DNA of 64,000 nt from Charina bottae (Eukaryota; Chordata; Lepidosauria; Squamata; Charinaidae), in NCBI GenBank assembly GCA_023362775.1, contig JALMGJ010000005.1:36699463-36763462 (forward strand). The letters run 5' to 3'. Position numbers and translations under genes: made by a program. Shown here one piece after another: positions 1-12,800 of the stretch. How positions within the stretch are numbered: position 1 is the first letter of the stretch; each line of letters begins with the position of its first letter. The notes below the pieces were generated by a model. That model saw nothing but the letters and a program-made list of their open reading frames with translations, did no database searches and was not told the DNA's origin.

Positions 1-104
1 GCTTAAACATTTGTCATCTTGGTTTCTCAGAAGTTGTGTTTTCAGTTAAACATGGATAAGTATGTAATGTGAACCCAGCTTTAAAAAAGGGGCTTCCCTT
101 GAAG

Positions 105-675
105 AGTATCTGGAAGCTTCAGCTGGTCCAGGATTCAGCAGTTTGGGGGGACCTCCAATGCCCATGGTACCTCTCTGATCTGCAAGCTGCACTGGTTCCC
201 GGTGTGCTTCCAGGTACAATTCAAGGCACTGGCGGTTACCTATAAAGCACTTCATGGGTTATTTGTAGGACTGCCTTTCTCCAATTGTTTCTACCTGCCC
301 TATTAGACCCAACAGGAGGGGCATGCTCCAGATCCTCTCTATCAAGGAATGTCATCTGGCAGGACCTAGGAAGAGGCTTTTTCTGTTACAGGCACTCTAG
401 AACATCATAGCCCCCAAGATTCAGCTGGCACTGACTCTGCTGGCTTTCCAGAAAGCCTTAAAAACATGGCATGGGGGTTGGGAGGTTAAGGGGGCCTGTG
501 GGACAGATGTTTTTGTAGTGGTGGTGTTGCCCTTGGCTGCCATTCTATGCATATTTATTATTGTTTTTTGTGGTTATTGTTAGTGGCTTGTTTTTAAATT
601 GACTTTTACATTTTGTTAGCCATCCAGAATCACTGTCATGAGATGAGCAGCCATATAAATTAAATAAATAAAGGC
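105..675 (+). mobile_element. L2/CR1-like LINE 3' end (degenerate)
   Basis: A decayed reverse-transcriptase C-terminus (LHWFPVCFQVQFKALAVTYKALHG-like after frameshifts) is followed by a 3' UTR and the typical tail gttagccatccagaatcact...ataaattaaataaataaa. The tail type recurs many times in this window. Reading-frame breaks are frequent, so it is an old copy. Confidence 0.65.
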
Positions 676-1553
676 AAAGATTGGAGAGACGTTTAGAGCA
701 GGATAGGAAGGTCTATGGATTTGTTCCTGGAAAGTTTGCTATTGGTGGAAAAAAGAAAAAGAAGCATTTTTCTCTTTCCCACCTTTCATATTTAGTTTTT
801 GCAAGTATGAGGTTATGTTATGAAAGCAGAAAAAATGGGAAATTGGCATCAACACCTTAATTTTTAAAGCATCTTGTCCAGGAACTCTAGTACCATCAGA
901 ATATTAACTAGAATTGGATTTCATCTGTTGATCTACTTTTATTTTTGAATCTCTCAGAAGAGTATATATAGCCCACCTTCCCTTAAGCTCTCAGAGCAGA
1001 GAGATAGGAGTATGATACTCTGTCATGCCCCCGCCTGTGGGTTTTTGCATGACATCTACCTCACCTCACCCACTTTGGGCGTATCTAATCATAGTTGTTA
1101 GTCACCCTGATAGTATTCAACTTAGGAGTGCAATGTTCATCTTCTTATAATAAAGAGAAGTGACTATTTGAAGTGCTTTTTAAAATCTAGATCCCTCCAT
1201 CAATCATTTTAAATTCCTTTTGCAGGGCTCTCCAGCAAAACCTTTCTCATTCTTCTGTTTTTACTTGACTGTTCTGAGAGAAGCTGAGTTTTCCCAAGTG
1301 CTCATTATCTGCTGGGCCCTGTCTTCTATCACCTCTACCTTACCGGTTTTATACAGACTCATTAAACCCTCTGAATAGGATTTCGTGTGTTCAGTTCAGC
1401 TTCTAAAATGCTGTAGGTACTTAATTATATGTTGAAGAGTAGCAGCAGTGTCATTAATGTCCTTTCCGAGAGCTGCAGTTATGAGGAAACGCCAACCTAG
1501 GCAGCAAAATGTCAGGTTAATAATACTTACCATTTTATATAGTACCTGTAGAG

Positions 1554-1787
1554 CAGAGCTTTCCAAACTTTTCATGTTGGTGACACACTTTTTAGACATG
1601 CATCATTTCGCGACACACTCTTACAGCAGGGCATCATTTCGCGACACACTCTTACAGCAGGGCACAAGGCAGGCACTAGGACCTGCATGGAATCCTGGCA
1701 GGGCTCGGAGGCAGCAGCAGCCACGACACACCCAGACACTGCAGCCGACACACTAATGTGTCCCAACACACAGTTTGGAAAACTCTG
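1554..1787. mobile_element. hAT MITE, family A, copy 1
   Basis: A 234-bp element bounded by cagagctttccaaac and gtttggaaaactctg, with an exact 8-bp target-site duplication ctgtagag at 1546-1553 and 1788-1795. An 8-bp TSD and short TIRs starting CAG identify hAT. It contains a short direct repeat of gcatcatttcgcgacacactcttacagcag-type units. There is no transposase. Confidence 0.85.
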
Positions 1788-1824
1788 CTGTAGAGTGTCC
1801 GGAGCACCTCAGATTCAATATATT

Positions 1825-1985
1825 TAGTAATCCCTTTCAAGAGTTCTGTAAGGAGGATGAGTTTTATTATCCTTTTCTAACACAGATGAGAAGTTGGCCT
1901 GTTTAAGATTTAGTCACCTAGTAAGTGCAGGTTAAAGCAAAATTTGAACCCCAGCTCTTATAGCTTCTTATCCAAGGGCTTAGGC
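1825..1985 (-). repeat. Possible MIR-like/CORE-SINE remnant
   Basis: The order cacagatgagaag...tagtcacctagtaagtg...tttgaaccccag resembles the internal region of MIR-type SINEs read from the minus strand. It is strongly diverged and was recognised by eye only. Confidence 0.35.
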
Positions 1986-2523
1986 TGCACATCACTAGTA
2001 TCAACCTAGCATTTCCCAGATCTCTTTTCTTGTAGCAAAAGTCCTTCCTGTATAACAGGAGCAGCTATTGGGAGAAATGTCCATGATTTAAAACTGATAC
2101 ATAGCTGGTCTTTAATTTTATTTTGCTCAAGACATTTGCTAAGGTACATGAATCCAATTGATGGCATTTTTTAATTAGTTAACAGCTACCTTTTAGAGAA
2201 GACGAATCTCAAATAATTGTTCTTCTGTGGCTTCTCTGTTTTGGATGTGCATGCAAATCCTGGGGACATAATGCACTATTCTGCAACTACAAAGTCTACA
2301 GATGGTCTGGGATGCAGGGGATCACGCCAGTACTCTGCAACAATAGCAAAGATCTGAATCAATGAGACAAACAATTCATGGTGATATCGTCAGGCAGCCT
2401 GTACAGGCCCAGAGTTCAACCTTGCAGGACCATGGACAGATCACTAGGTGCTAGAAACTTGTTTCAATAGTGCCATAGTGCTTAAGGATGCCTTCTAGCA
2501 GCCTTCTGTAATTTGGTGCCCTT

Positions 2524-2650
2524 CAAATGTTTGTTGTTGTTGTTCAGTCGTTCAGTCGTGTCTGACTCTTCGTGACCCCATGGACCATAGCACGCCAGGA
2601 CTTCCTGTCCTCCACTGTCTCCTGGAGTTTACTCAAATTCATGTTCATTA
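2524..2650 (-). mobile_element. BovB LINE 3' end fragment, divergent subfamily
   Basis: Read on the minus strand this is the conserved BovB 3' terminus (gtcacgaagagtcagacacgac-type) ending in an (AAC)n tail. The segment next to it (actccaggagacagtgg, gtgctatggtccatgg) differs from the BovB copies at 21.4 and 30 kb, so it is another subfamily or a BovB-tailed SINE. Confidence 0.65.
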
Positions 2651-3164
2651 CATCGGTGGAGAACAATTCAAACTATTTATCCCACCCAGCATCCTCTATG
2701 ATGTCTGAGACAATGTGAAGCTTGGGCACTAGGTATCCAGGTCCTTGCTACTCTTTCCCTATGTCCAGCCTAATGGCTGAAGTATTGAAAATCCTTACAG
2801 GTACAATCTTCAGGCCTGAACCTTAACACCTTTGTATTTTTTCTTTGTTTCCCACCGGGTGTGGCCTCTAAACCAGTGAGCAGACACTGAGAACAAGTCT
2901 GGCATGATGGGACTTTTAACCTCAGATAGAAAAAGTTCTGTAGGATCTGGTTCTGGAGTCTTGAGGTCCTGGCCACCAGTCATAGGTTTGAAATCAGGAA
3001 CTAACTCTTTGTCTGGTGAGGAGTGCAGATTAGAGGATGCAACTAGCTCAACTGTATCCAAACTTTTGCTATAATTGAGGACTTGCTTATGAAACAAAAT
3101 CTGTAGAAATAATTATCCCCATAATGTACTGAACATGTAGAGACTGGTGTTAAGATCATGATTT

Positions 3165-3236
3165 TATTGTGCACCGCCCAGGGTCCCCACTAGGGGAGAT
3201 GGGTGGTAATATAAATTTAATTTAAAAAAATAAAAA
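3165..3236 (+). repeat. L2/CR1-like 3' tail fragment
   Basis: The pattern caccgcccagggtccccact...gagatgggtggtaatataaatttaattt then (TAAA)n matches the 3' tail found on many short LINE/SINE fragments in this window. Confidence 0.55.
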
Positions 3237-3827
3237 AAATTATAGTAGATCGTATTCCAGTATTATACATCCCACTGACCCTGCCAAATTCCTTACACTA
3301 AATACAGTATCTAAAAAGGGAGCCTATGTAGTGCTGTATATTCTTAGGTTCTCATGGGATTGGGAATCCAAATCATTCTGTATTTCCTATTGTACAGAGA
3401 TCCTGTGCATGTTCAGATTAGAATGTTTTTTAAAAATTGTAAATGAAAATGTCTCTGAAAGTGTCTTATAGATTTTTCTCAAAGAACCTCATTCTACCAA
3501 TTTAAAAATTAACATACTTTCTGGTCTGGAATGTATAGTATTGAATCAAATTTGCTGAAAGAAGATTCACACTTACTGAAAGAGTAAAATCTCATATCTT
3601 ACCTCAAGGTAATTGTCCACAATAGTCCCTGAACACTTGGGACACCCACTTATATCATCCATTTTTAGAAACTATTTCTACAGACCAAAGATTTGGATTT
3701 GGCTAAAGTAGTGGCAGAAGGCAGTTAAAGAAAATTTTAAACCTCTCTCGAAATTGCTGTTTTAGGGATTTACGATGAAGTTTAGAGCAGTACAGTGGCA
3801 CTATGGGAATCCACCAATCCTATACAT

Positions 3828-4065
3828 CAGGGGTGGGCAACGTCAGGCCCACGGGCCGTATATGGCCAAGGGGCTCCTGCCCGAAAACCCTGCCCCTTCC
3901 ACGCGATTGGCTCCCGCCCACAAACCCTGCCCCCCAGTGCTTGTGATTGGCTCCCACCTGCAAACTCCGGCCCCCGGTCCACAGAAATCCCGCCCCCACC
4001 CACCCCCGGTCCCCAGTTATAAATATCCAGATGGCCCTTGGCGGAAAAAAGGTTCCCCACCCCTG
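3828..4065. mobile_element. hAT MITE, family C, copy 1
   Basis: Termini are caggggtgggcaac and gttccccacccctg, with an exact 8-bp TSD ctatacat at 3820-3827 and 4066-4073. The interior is GC-rich with repeated tggctcccgcc/cctgcccc motifs, which create spurious open frames. It shares both ends and most of its interior with 45157-45424. Confidence 0.85.
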
Positions 4066-4659
4066 CTATACATGCTATTCTGCAACTTAAATTCACCTCC
4101 AGTAATTTATTGTCTGTACTTTGCCTGTGGCAATGCATTTGCAGCATTTTCTCACCATGTATTGCTGCACAATAGAATTATTCATCCTTCTCTGCCTTTA
4201 GAAGCTTTGTATCTGAGTAGGTGATAAAAACATCTTTAGTGCATAATATACAAAAATGCAGAGGCATAATCACAAGGAGCATAATGCCTTTGACTCAGAG
4301 ATCCAGTTGCTGGAGAATAATGGCAAGAGGGGAGCTATTTGAAATTAGAGTTCATATCTGATTAGGACAAAGATCATTAGATCTTATGTAGTTCTGCTAA
4401 TGCTGCCTTCTAATTCAATCTTGCATCTCATCATGACATGACAATAATGACTAGCTGTCTAAAATTAATTTGTCTCTTACAGGATAGTGGTTCATCCTGG
4501 TCTCCTAAATATCAGAGAGAGAATGTAACTGAATGGAGACAAGGAGAGGCGAGATTCACCAGGAGCTTTTAAAACAATTTTTGTTTAACATGGAAAAGCA
4601 GTAAAAAGTCTCCGTCTTCGATCTGTGCAGCATTTATGCCTGATTACTGTCATGTGTTA

Positions 4660-5398
4660 GTCACTACAAATCAAAAAGCCTGGCAAATGCAAATTTGAAA
4701 TGCTTTATTGGCATCTCTTAATAATAGCCAGGAATCAGGTGAGTAATTAATCAGAGAGCACTTAAGACACAGAAGGTTCAAAGGCATAGAAAGTTTGAGT
4801 CTTAACAATCTGCTAGCAAGCAAAAAGCAAAGCCACAAAAGTTGTAACAGTCTGGAGCAGTGTTTCTCAACCTTGGCAACTTGAAGACGTGTGGACTTCA
4901 ACTCCCAGAATTCCCCAGCCAGCAATTCTGGGGGTTGAAGTCCACAGACCTTCAAGCTGCCAGGGTTGAGAAACACTGGTCTAGAGTTTGAACACCAGAG
5001 AATTCCAGAAGCCAGTCTGAATATCAAACCTAGGTTGTGAATGGAGGACAAGGAACAAGAGCAATAGCAATATGGGTCTGCAGTTGGAGAGAGAGCGCCT
5101 GGAGGCTGCTCTTATATAGCCCCAGCTGATGGCATGGCTTGATCAGGGGTCTTGCAGCCCTCTCCTGCTAGGGGGTGTGCCGATGGCCTGTGCTCAGCCC
5201 TTTGTAGTTCCCAGTGGGTTCTGGCCTTGGTGCCCTGCCAGCATCGGGTGCCTCCTTATCTGGATTGGGTTTCACTTGCTCAGGCTCATTGTCTCTTGAA
5301 GCTGGTGGAGCTGCCTGATTGCCTGCTAGCTCTGCAGGCTGAGGGTCTGGTTTGCTCTTTAACCTCAGATCCAGCAGATGAGACCCATAACCCTTACA
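4660..5398 (-). mobile_element. LTR-like element, minus strand, boundaries uncertain
   Basis: On the minus strand there is a TATA box (gggctatataagagcagcc, near 5105-5120). About 400 nt downstream comes an AATAAA signal (near 4704-4709). The left end region starts TG and the right end reads cccttaca. No clean target duplication was found, so a solo LTR is inferred from the promoter/polyA order. A hAT MITE sits inside it. Confidence 0.45.
4858..4978. mobile_element. hAT MITE, family D, copy 1
   Basis: A 121-bp near-palindrome with TIRs cagtgtttctcaaccttggc and ctgccagggttgagaaacactg. The 8-bp TSD is gtctggag/gtctagag (one mismatch). A common squamate-type MITE; it is nested in the LTR-like region and carries no coding capacity. 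Confidence 0.8.
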
Positions 5399-6224
5399 AT
5401 TCAAATTAAGGAAAATTCCTTCTTTGTGTGGACTCTCCTTTTGCCTTGTTTGGATCCATGTAAATTGCTGTTTCATATCCAATGAGTTATCCTGACATGA
5501 AATGGAGGGATACTCACACATGCCTTCAACCCCACAGTTTATTTTGGGATAATACGTTGCATTTGTAGGGTGGAGAGTGGATTGGATCAGTTGAAATGGC
5601 TTTAATTTCAAAATTGTAAGTCAGGCCCTAAGACCCTACATCCCTCCCAGGGTTTTATATGAATGACTTCCTCTCCTGTCCCTCCAAATAGAAGTTAATG
5701 GCTTTGCTAGTATTACATGTTACTGTATATTAGATCAAGGGAAGATCAGTGTGTTGTGTGTGTACAGCCCACATAATTAAATGTCATTCTCTACCTCAGT
5801 CAGATTGTTTACGGGGTTAGGGCTTAACTATTCCTTCTTGACTCTAAGATGGAAAAAAAGTCATTGAGAGGACTTCTAGGAACATCATCTCTATCTCCTC
5901 TTTACTTTTTGCTTTCCTACATGGGAACCCAGGGTAGAAAGGGTGGAAGGCAGGTGGGGTCTCGCCCAACTCTGTGCATAGTGGTATTGCTGTCAACAGC
6001 ATTATGGTGGCTTTTTTTTTTTGTTTTTTTACTCAGGTGCAAATTAAATGTACAGTAAATAAATAAATAAAGGAAGTGACAGCCTCACAGCCTTTTTTGC
6101 AGCAGCTCAAGGGACATTGAAAATGGTTGCTTCTTGGTTGACTGGGTCGTTGGAGATTGCTGCTGATGGAGGGTGTGATTTAATTACCTGCAGGAACAGC
6201 TGTCTCAGCTGTGAGTCAAATGGC
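5399..6224. other. Non-coding flank, little recognised
   Basis: AT-rich sequence without gene signals. A tail-like (aata)n at 6056-6070 suggests a worn LINE 3' end upstream of it. Confidence 0.4.
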
Positions 6225-6237
6225 CAACATTAGCATT

Positions 6238-6592
6238 GTCTGTAGCTTGAATCATGTCAACTGGATTTCTATTTTCTTAGTGGAAACGTTTCGCTCCTTA
6301 TCCAAGGAGCTTCTTCAGTCTGAGCAAAGTTGGTAAGGGAATCCTAAATATGTTCCTAGGTAGCTGTGTGACCTTACACCTGGGGCTAGGTCATGGTTAA
6401 CCATGACCTAGCCCCAGGTGTAAGGTCACACAGCTACCTAGGAACATATTTAGGATTCCCTTACCAACTTTGCTCAGACTGAAGAAGCTCCTCGGATAAG
6501 GAGCGAAACGTTTCCACTAAGAAAATAGAAATCCAGTTGACATGATTCAAGCTACAGACAATTCCACCTGGATGACTGAGAACCTTCATAGA
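6238..6592. mobile_element. Penelope-like element, foldback (inverted-dimer) insertion 1
   Basis: This is an almost perfect palindrome centred between 6398 and 6399 (catggttaaccatg) with no spacer. An exact 13-bp TSD caacattagcatt lies at 6225-6237 and 6593-6605. Each arm is the same unit seen singly at 14303-14763, truncated. The right arm is about 33 bp longer. Hammerhead-like cores lie at 6479-6515 (+) and 6282-6318 (-). There is no reverse transcriptase frame. Confidence 0.85.
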
Positions 6593-6969
6593 CAACATTA
6601 GCATTATTAAATACAGGGCAGGCAGGGGGAAGGGAATTCTGTTTGCTGTCATTGCCCACTTTTGCTAGAATAGACCAAGAACAAAAAACAAAAGAACTAA
6701 ACTCACCAAACCCATCTTATATAAAGTTCACATTATCCTCTGATAATTTACTATACTATCCATATTTAGGAAGAAGTTCTCAAAAACTTTCTGGGTAACT
6801 TTTTTCTCTGGAGGAATCATATCCTTTCTGCTCAGTCTCACGCTAGCCATGTTCTTTTATATTTATTGGCCTGTTCACACAACATGCTTAACTGAGCCAA
6901 GTGGTTTAATATTCTGCAAACAAAGACACTGCATTTGATTGATAATATGCTTTTACTTGTATTGAATAC

Positions 6970-7003
6970 AGGGAGGGAGGGAGGGAGGGAGGGAGGGAGG
7001 AAG
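6970..7003. repeat. (GGGA)n microsatellite
   Basis: About eight tandem gggaggga tetramers, ending in gaagaaaaaat. Confidence 0.9.
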
Positions 7004-8882
7004 AAAAAATAGACTTTTCTCAATTCAGTACCCTCCAGAGATTCCCATAATTCAAGCAAGCAGAGCCATGGCCATTCTGCTGGGACATGATGGAACTCAT
7101 TTAATAGTATATCTGGAGAGCTTCAATTTGGAGAAGTCCATTATAAATGAACAATAATTTTCCGTATTTAATAAAAATAGAGCAACTATTCCTTGTTGCT
7201 CAGGAGTGGTTTTGCTGTGGGAGTAATATGCTCCAGCTCTGGAGATAAATAATATTCAGCTTCTCAACAGGAGGAAAGAAAAAATGCTGGAAAAATATTT
7301 TTGGAATGACAAAATGTTAAGAATAGTTGACGGATGCAGCAGATGAATTCATCTCTGCCTAATACATGGTCAGGTTGTGGTACTTTGGTCACAGATGCAA
7401 AGCTGCCATTGTGATGGCATGGACACAAATGGTACTCAAACTTCCCATGAGACATGTCTGCAAACAACTCCTTTTGAGTTTTTGTAAGATAGAAATGTTT
7501 AATTGGAAAACATGATGTAAGTAGGCTTTCTCAATGTGGTTTCCTCCATTTTGGACTATAACTTCCATCACCCCCAAACAGCATTGTGAGCACATCTGGA
7601 TGGTTTAGATAGGGAAGACATCATATAAAGAAAATTTGCAATAGCTATGCTTGCTCATAACAATTGTTTTTATTTTATTTATTTATTTATTATTTCAATT
7701 TATTCCCCGCCCATCTCCCTTGCAAGGGACTCTTTTGTTCTTTTGGAGAGACCATCATATACTACATACTACACCCATATTTTAGGGAAACCCTCTGATT
7801 TATATTATAAGGGCAGAGAACTGAAGTTGTGTAAAAATTAGAATGTCTGAGATACAGAAAATTCTAGGAAAGTACAAAAGGGTTTAGGTCAAGAAGAGAG
7901 AATTGTGTGATTTAAATATTTAACAACATATCCATATACGTAGCTAGTCATTTCTACAAGGTGCTACATGACTTGTAAGGCATAATGCCAAATGGCATTC
8001 CTCAGACTAACAAGCATTCATGTTGTACAGAAATGGGTGTCCCTCTCTACAGAACAGGCAACCTTTATTTCAGAATTCTCATGCATTTTGTAAGATGTAA
8101 TTTCCTTTGATTCAGTGGAGCCAAGCTAAATGCCTGCATTGAAGCCTCTTGCATAGTTCAACTGAGTTCATGGTTGAGACAGTCTCTCTCATTTCTTTAA
8201 GATACTTTTATATCAGTCACACAGTCTATCCTACCTGGCTGAATTTTTTTAAAATTTACCATAGAATTATCCCATCTTTTCTCTAAGGAGCTTAGGGTTA
8301 CATAGTAGTTCTCCCAGCCCTCACATCTTTTTCTTCACAAGGATCCTAGGAGGTAAGAGATGATAATCTCCTAAAGGTAATCCAGAGAACATCATCAATA
8401 AGCAAGAATTTTTACCTGATCCTCTGGTTCTAACCAGGCACCACATTGGAATTAGCCTCTTTCACTGTAAGTATTTTTATATTTGTAAAACTTCTAACTA
8501 AAATATTGAATAAGTTCATTTCTATCTTCATTTTCTTGCAGGCCTTCAGAAGGAAGCATTTTGGAAAAGTGCATGTAATTGTATAATTTACACTTCTTTT
8601 AATTCTAGGTTTGAATACACTGGCATTCTCCATGAAGTATTTTTCTGATGGCAGTCCTAAGTAAACTAGCTCTGAAGGAACTGGGCACATGAGCATTCCT
8701 GATGAATGTGATTTGAGTTCTGTGGTAGACATCAATTGATAACAATAATAGTACAGAAAGTGTAACCACCTGAAGATCCAAACTGGAGCGATGACCCAGA
8801 AGAATCCCTAGATCTAGATGTGCATCTTCTCCATGGACATTGACTAGAGGTGACACAGCCTCCTCACAACTCAACTTGAAAG
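7004..8882. other. Upstream flank of the first coding exon
   Basis: Apart from the LINE tail at 7668, nothing coding is recognised. There is no CpG-rich promoter-like segment, so the promoter probably lies further upstream, outside or in an unrecognised part. 8541 is a good 3' splice site candidate for the exon carrying the start codon. Confidence 0.45.
7668..7740 (-). repeat. L2/CR1-like 3' tail fragment
   Basis: (TTTA)n followed by caatttattccccgcccatctccc...gcaagggactct, the reverse complement of the window's common LINE/SINE tail. Confidence 0.6.
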
Positions 8883-8949
8883 ATGAGTGATGGGGCGTGG
8901 ATCATGCTTAGTCCAGCAGAGTTTGCTCAGCTGCAGCAGTATTCTGAAT
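8883..8949 (+). CDS. DGKG: DGK coding exon 1 (start codon)
   Basis: The ATG at 8883 opens [22 protein letters not shown], matching the start of type I DGKs, and the exon ends in a strong gtaagt donor at 8950 (phase 1). It is the first part of the recoverin-homology region. The same reading frame runs past the donor but loses all DGK similarity. A plausible 3' splice site (ttttcttgcag, ending 8541) lies upstream, so exon 1 may begin at 8542 with a 5' UTR leader. This is an inference, and no promoter was recognised. Confidence 0.85.
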
Positions 8950-9787
8950 GTAAGTACCTCAGCCAAATGCCTATCACTCTCATGATGGTTATTTATGTTA
9001 GCAATAACATTCAACAGATTGAACTCCATCACATAATGGATAAGGTGCAATCTTGTTTAGTTTTATTTTTACAAGGTGCTACAGTTCATGCCATGGCAAC
9101 TGAGAACTCTAAAGATGTATGCATAGAACTCACAGTACATCTAAGTAGCACATACTGGAGTTTGCTAGGGAATTCAACAGGAGGAAAAGACAAGAGAGGA
9201 AAGTGATTAGAGAAGCTGTGTTTTCTGTGAGGACAACTTCTGAATAGCTGCTAATTGCAAGGGTGTCGTCTAAGGGGGTGTCCTCTAAGCAGCAGATTAC
9301 TCATTATAGGTGATTGAGTGCCAGTCTACTGCTGAGTAAGTACAGACTGTAGGCGGGATATAAAGATTAGAGGGAGTAAACTGAGTTTGCCATGGCAGTC
9401 TGGCAGGAGAGTTTAATGGGAAGTTACTAACAAATGTTCCCTCCAAGACTGAAGTAAGTTGCTCAGATAAGGACTTGTGCACCATAGAAGGAAGTGAGTG
9501 GTAGTGTAACAGGGCTTGCTAACTATTCAGTGAAAAAATCAGACCACTGGCTTATAAAGTTAATGGCCTTTATTGTCTACACATTAATGCTCAGACTGGG
9601 AAATAAACAAGATGAACTTCAACTCCTAGTACTCTCCCTCTGGAGATTAGGATGGCCCCAACCCTGATGGCCTTTTGTGAGGCTCTGGTTCTGTGCACAG
9701 GCCTGGGGCCCTGAGTGTACGAAAGCACCCATCTCCTGGCTGCATTAGTGCTGTTGACTGTGCTGTTTTTCTTGGCTGCTATGGATT

Positions 9788-9822
<35 letters not shown>

Positions 9823-12800
9823 TTAATTATTTAAATTTGTATCACCACCCATATCCCCCAAATGGGGGACTGGGCGATTCACAATAAACAAGGTTAAAAA
9901 TATAAATATAAAATTACAATATCAACAAATAAATATAAAATCCAAGTGCAATAGATGTTAATAATAGGGGGGCTTCATGGCACCAGCCACCCCCAGGAGG
10001 AACTGTTGGCATTCCCATCCCAAGCAAGGCGGCAGAACCAGGTCTTCAAGTTTTTCTGTAAGGTCGGGAGTGAGGAAACCTGCCTCAGCTCCGGGGGCAA
10101 GATATTCCAAAGGGCGGGTGCTACTGCAGAGAAGGCCCACCTCCTGGACCCTGCTAGATGGAATTCTTTTGTTGAAGGGGTCTGTAGCATGCCCTCTCTG
10201 CATGACCAGGTGGGGCGGGTCGATGTTCTGGGGATGAGACGGTCCCTCAGGTAACCTGGTCCCATGCCATGAAGGGCTTTAAAGGTGATAACCAACACCT
10301 TGAATTGGACCCGGAAGCAAACTGGTACCCAATGCATCTCACGCAGCAGAGGTGTCACATGGGCCGATTTTACGGCACCAATAACTGTCCGCACGGCCGC
10401 ATTCTGGACCAGCTGAAGCTTCTGGATACTTTTCAAGGGTAGCCCCATGTAGAGCGCATTGCAATAGTCTATATGGGAGATGACAAGGGCATGAGTGACT
10501 GTTCGGAGGGCATCTCGGTCCAGGAATGGACGTAACTGGCCCATTTTAATTTTTTTTGTTTAATTTTTGTATCCATGATATAATTGTTTTTAATTCTGTT
10601 TGTTGTTGTTCACCACCTAGAATCACTTGTTGAGATGGATGGCGTTACAAATTGGTTAAATAAATAAATAAAACAGAAATGAATTCCTAGGAATAACAGA
10701 CACCTGGTAGAATGATTCTCATGACTGGGATATAATAATCGAAGCATATAATTTGTTCAAAAGGGTCAAAAGCAATAGAAAGGGGGGAGGAGTTTCCTAT
10801 TCAGAAATCCAAGTGAGTGTATTTGATTGTAGAAAGCATCTGGGTTAAAATAGGTGGAGGAATGAATAAAAATAATACTGTGGTTGGTGTCTACTAACAT
10901 CCGCATAGCCACAGGGAAGGTGTGGATAGTTTTCCAAAATCTAACTGCAGAATTTTCAAAGGGATATGAAACAGTAGTGATGGGAACTTTAACTCAGCAT
11001 CCTTTGGGAGATGAATTATGCAAAGCACCATCCTATCAGGGAATTTCTGACTTGCCTTGTTGACAGCCATCTCCTTCTGAAGGTAGAGAAAGGTACAAGA
11101 GGGTCAGTTACCCTTGTTTAATAGTAATAAATACAGAAGATTTAGTTGAGGGAATGGAGATAGCAGAAAGATTGGGGGGAAATGTTATGCTGGCATTCTT
11201 GATATTAAGGGAAACTAAAGCTGAATGCAATCAAATGCATATCTTGGACTTCAAAAAGAGGAATGTAATACAGTAGATCCCCTCCCAGAGTCATCAGGGG
11301 AGGGATAGTGTTCCTAGGAAGGCTGAGCAAAAAGTGCCTGGAGTGTATGTCAAGAGAGTATAATCCCAGCAGGATCACCCAAGGTTATCCCAGCTGCCCA
11401 GCTAAAGCAAGTAGGCACCTATATATGGTAGCAGCGATATTGGAAGATGCTGGAGGTGGAAAAACACTTTAGTAACAAGGACAAAGGCACCATTTCATAC
11501 TGCACAGGAGAAGACAATGGTAAGCCACTCCAGTATTTTACCCAGAAAACCACATAGATAGAAAATATAAAATGATTGACAATATGGTGCCGGATGATAG
11601 GCTTCTGAGGTTGAATAGTGCTCAACAAGCTACTTGTTGAGCACTATTATACTTGGGGTATAGCTGAGTGTGTTTTGAAATACTAATGGAGTTCATGACA
11701 TGGCTAGACTAAAGCCTTCAGGACTTCAAGTTGCTGATGTCATGCAGGAAAAGAAAATTCAAAGTTTTGAAATTTTGAACAGTTTTGAAAAATTCAAAAT
11801 GCAAAGCTTCAAATACACGGAACATGGAATGTAAGAAGCATGAACATGGGAAATTCAACGGAGTGAAAGATTAAATGAATTGATGACACATTGACATCTT
11901 AGGCATCATCAAATTGAGATGGACTGGAATTGGACAGTCAGAAGATCATACGGTTTACTACTCAGGACATGAAAAACAAAGTCCAAATGGTATTGTCTTC
12001 ATAGTTAGGAAGGGAATAGCAAGGACAGTATTTGGCTACAATGCAATCAACGACTGAGTAATATCAATTAGATATTGATTTGAGAAATCTTAACAGTAAA
12101 AACAATTTGTCAGCAGAACCCATTATTCAGAGGGGCAATAGACTCTTCTTCACAGGATGTGTCTAAGCCATCTATCATGATTGTTTTAGTTTGGGTTCCT
12201 GCACTGAGCAAGTGGTTGAATTCAGTGGCTTAGATGCCTCCTTAAAACTATATAATTCTAAACAATTCTATAAATCTGGGGAAGTAAACGTCAGCTCTCA
12301 CTGCATGGGGCAGGAGTGTCTAGGACAGAGCTTTCCAAACCGATATTAAGAGGTTGGGTATATCAAGCCCCCAGTGTTGTGTAATCAACTGGTAAAGTGT
12401 TTTTGGAGAAGTGCTACAGGAGACTCGCACATACTACAAAAAGAAAATAAAACGTAACAGGAATATCTGAGATAATCATTCCAGATAGTGATCACTGTGC
12501 AATTATGCCTAGAATCATCCAAGCCCCAAGCTGAGCTCTGTGGGATTTCTTATTCAAAATGACTTCAGTCTTGTGAATCAATGAGATATTCTAAACAGAT
12601 ACTGTATAAGGAATACTGATGCAATAGGAAACAACAGAGACAACTAAAAGAGGAGAAGTCCATTCCATGCTTGACTGGTCTCCTCTTCAGAGGTAACTCT
12701 TTACTTTCTACTTTCCCTTTTCTATGAGCAAATCTAAAAGAGGATATTACATTCTAATGGGGTCACAGGGTGGCTTATAGAACATGCTATTCAAAGATAC

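Noticed and set aside
3775..4224. 149-codon + strand frame rich in Pro
   Set aside because: It spans a hAT MITE and both its flanks; Pro-rich content comes from GC-rich repeat DNA.
6238..6592. Assembly artefact explaining the palindrome
   Set aside because: Four such palindromes of two different sequences each have clean TSDs, and their arms differ slightly, which fits biology better than a mis-assembly; long reads would still be decisive.
12325..12341. Another hAT family A/B element
   Set aside because: Only one TIR-like end (cagagctttccaaacc) was found; no matching terminus or TSD nearby.
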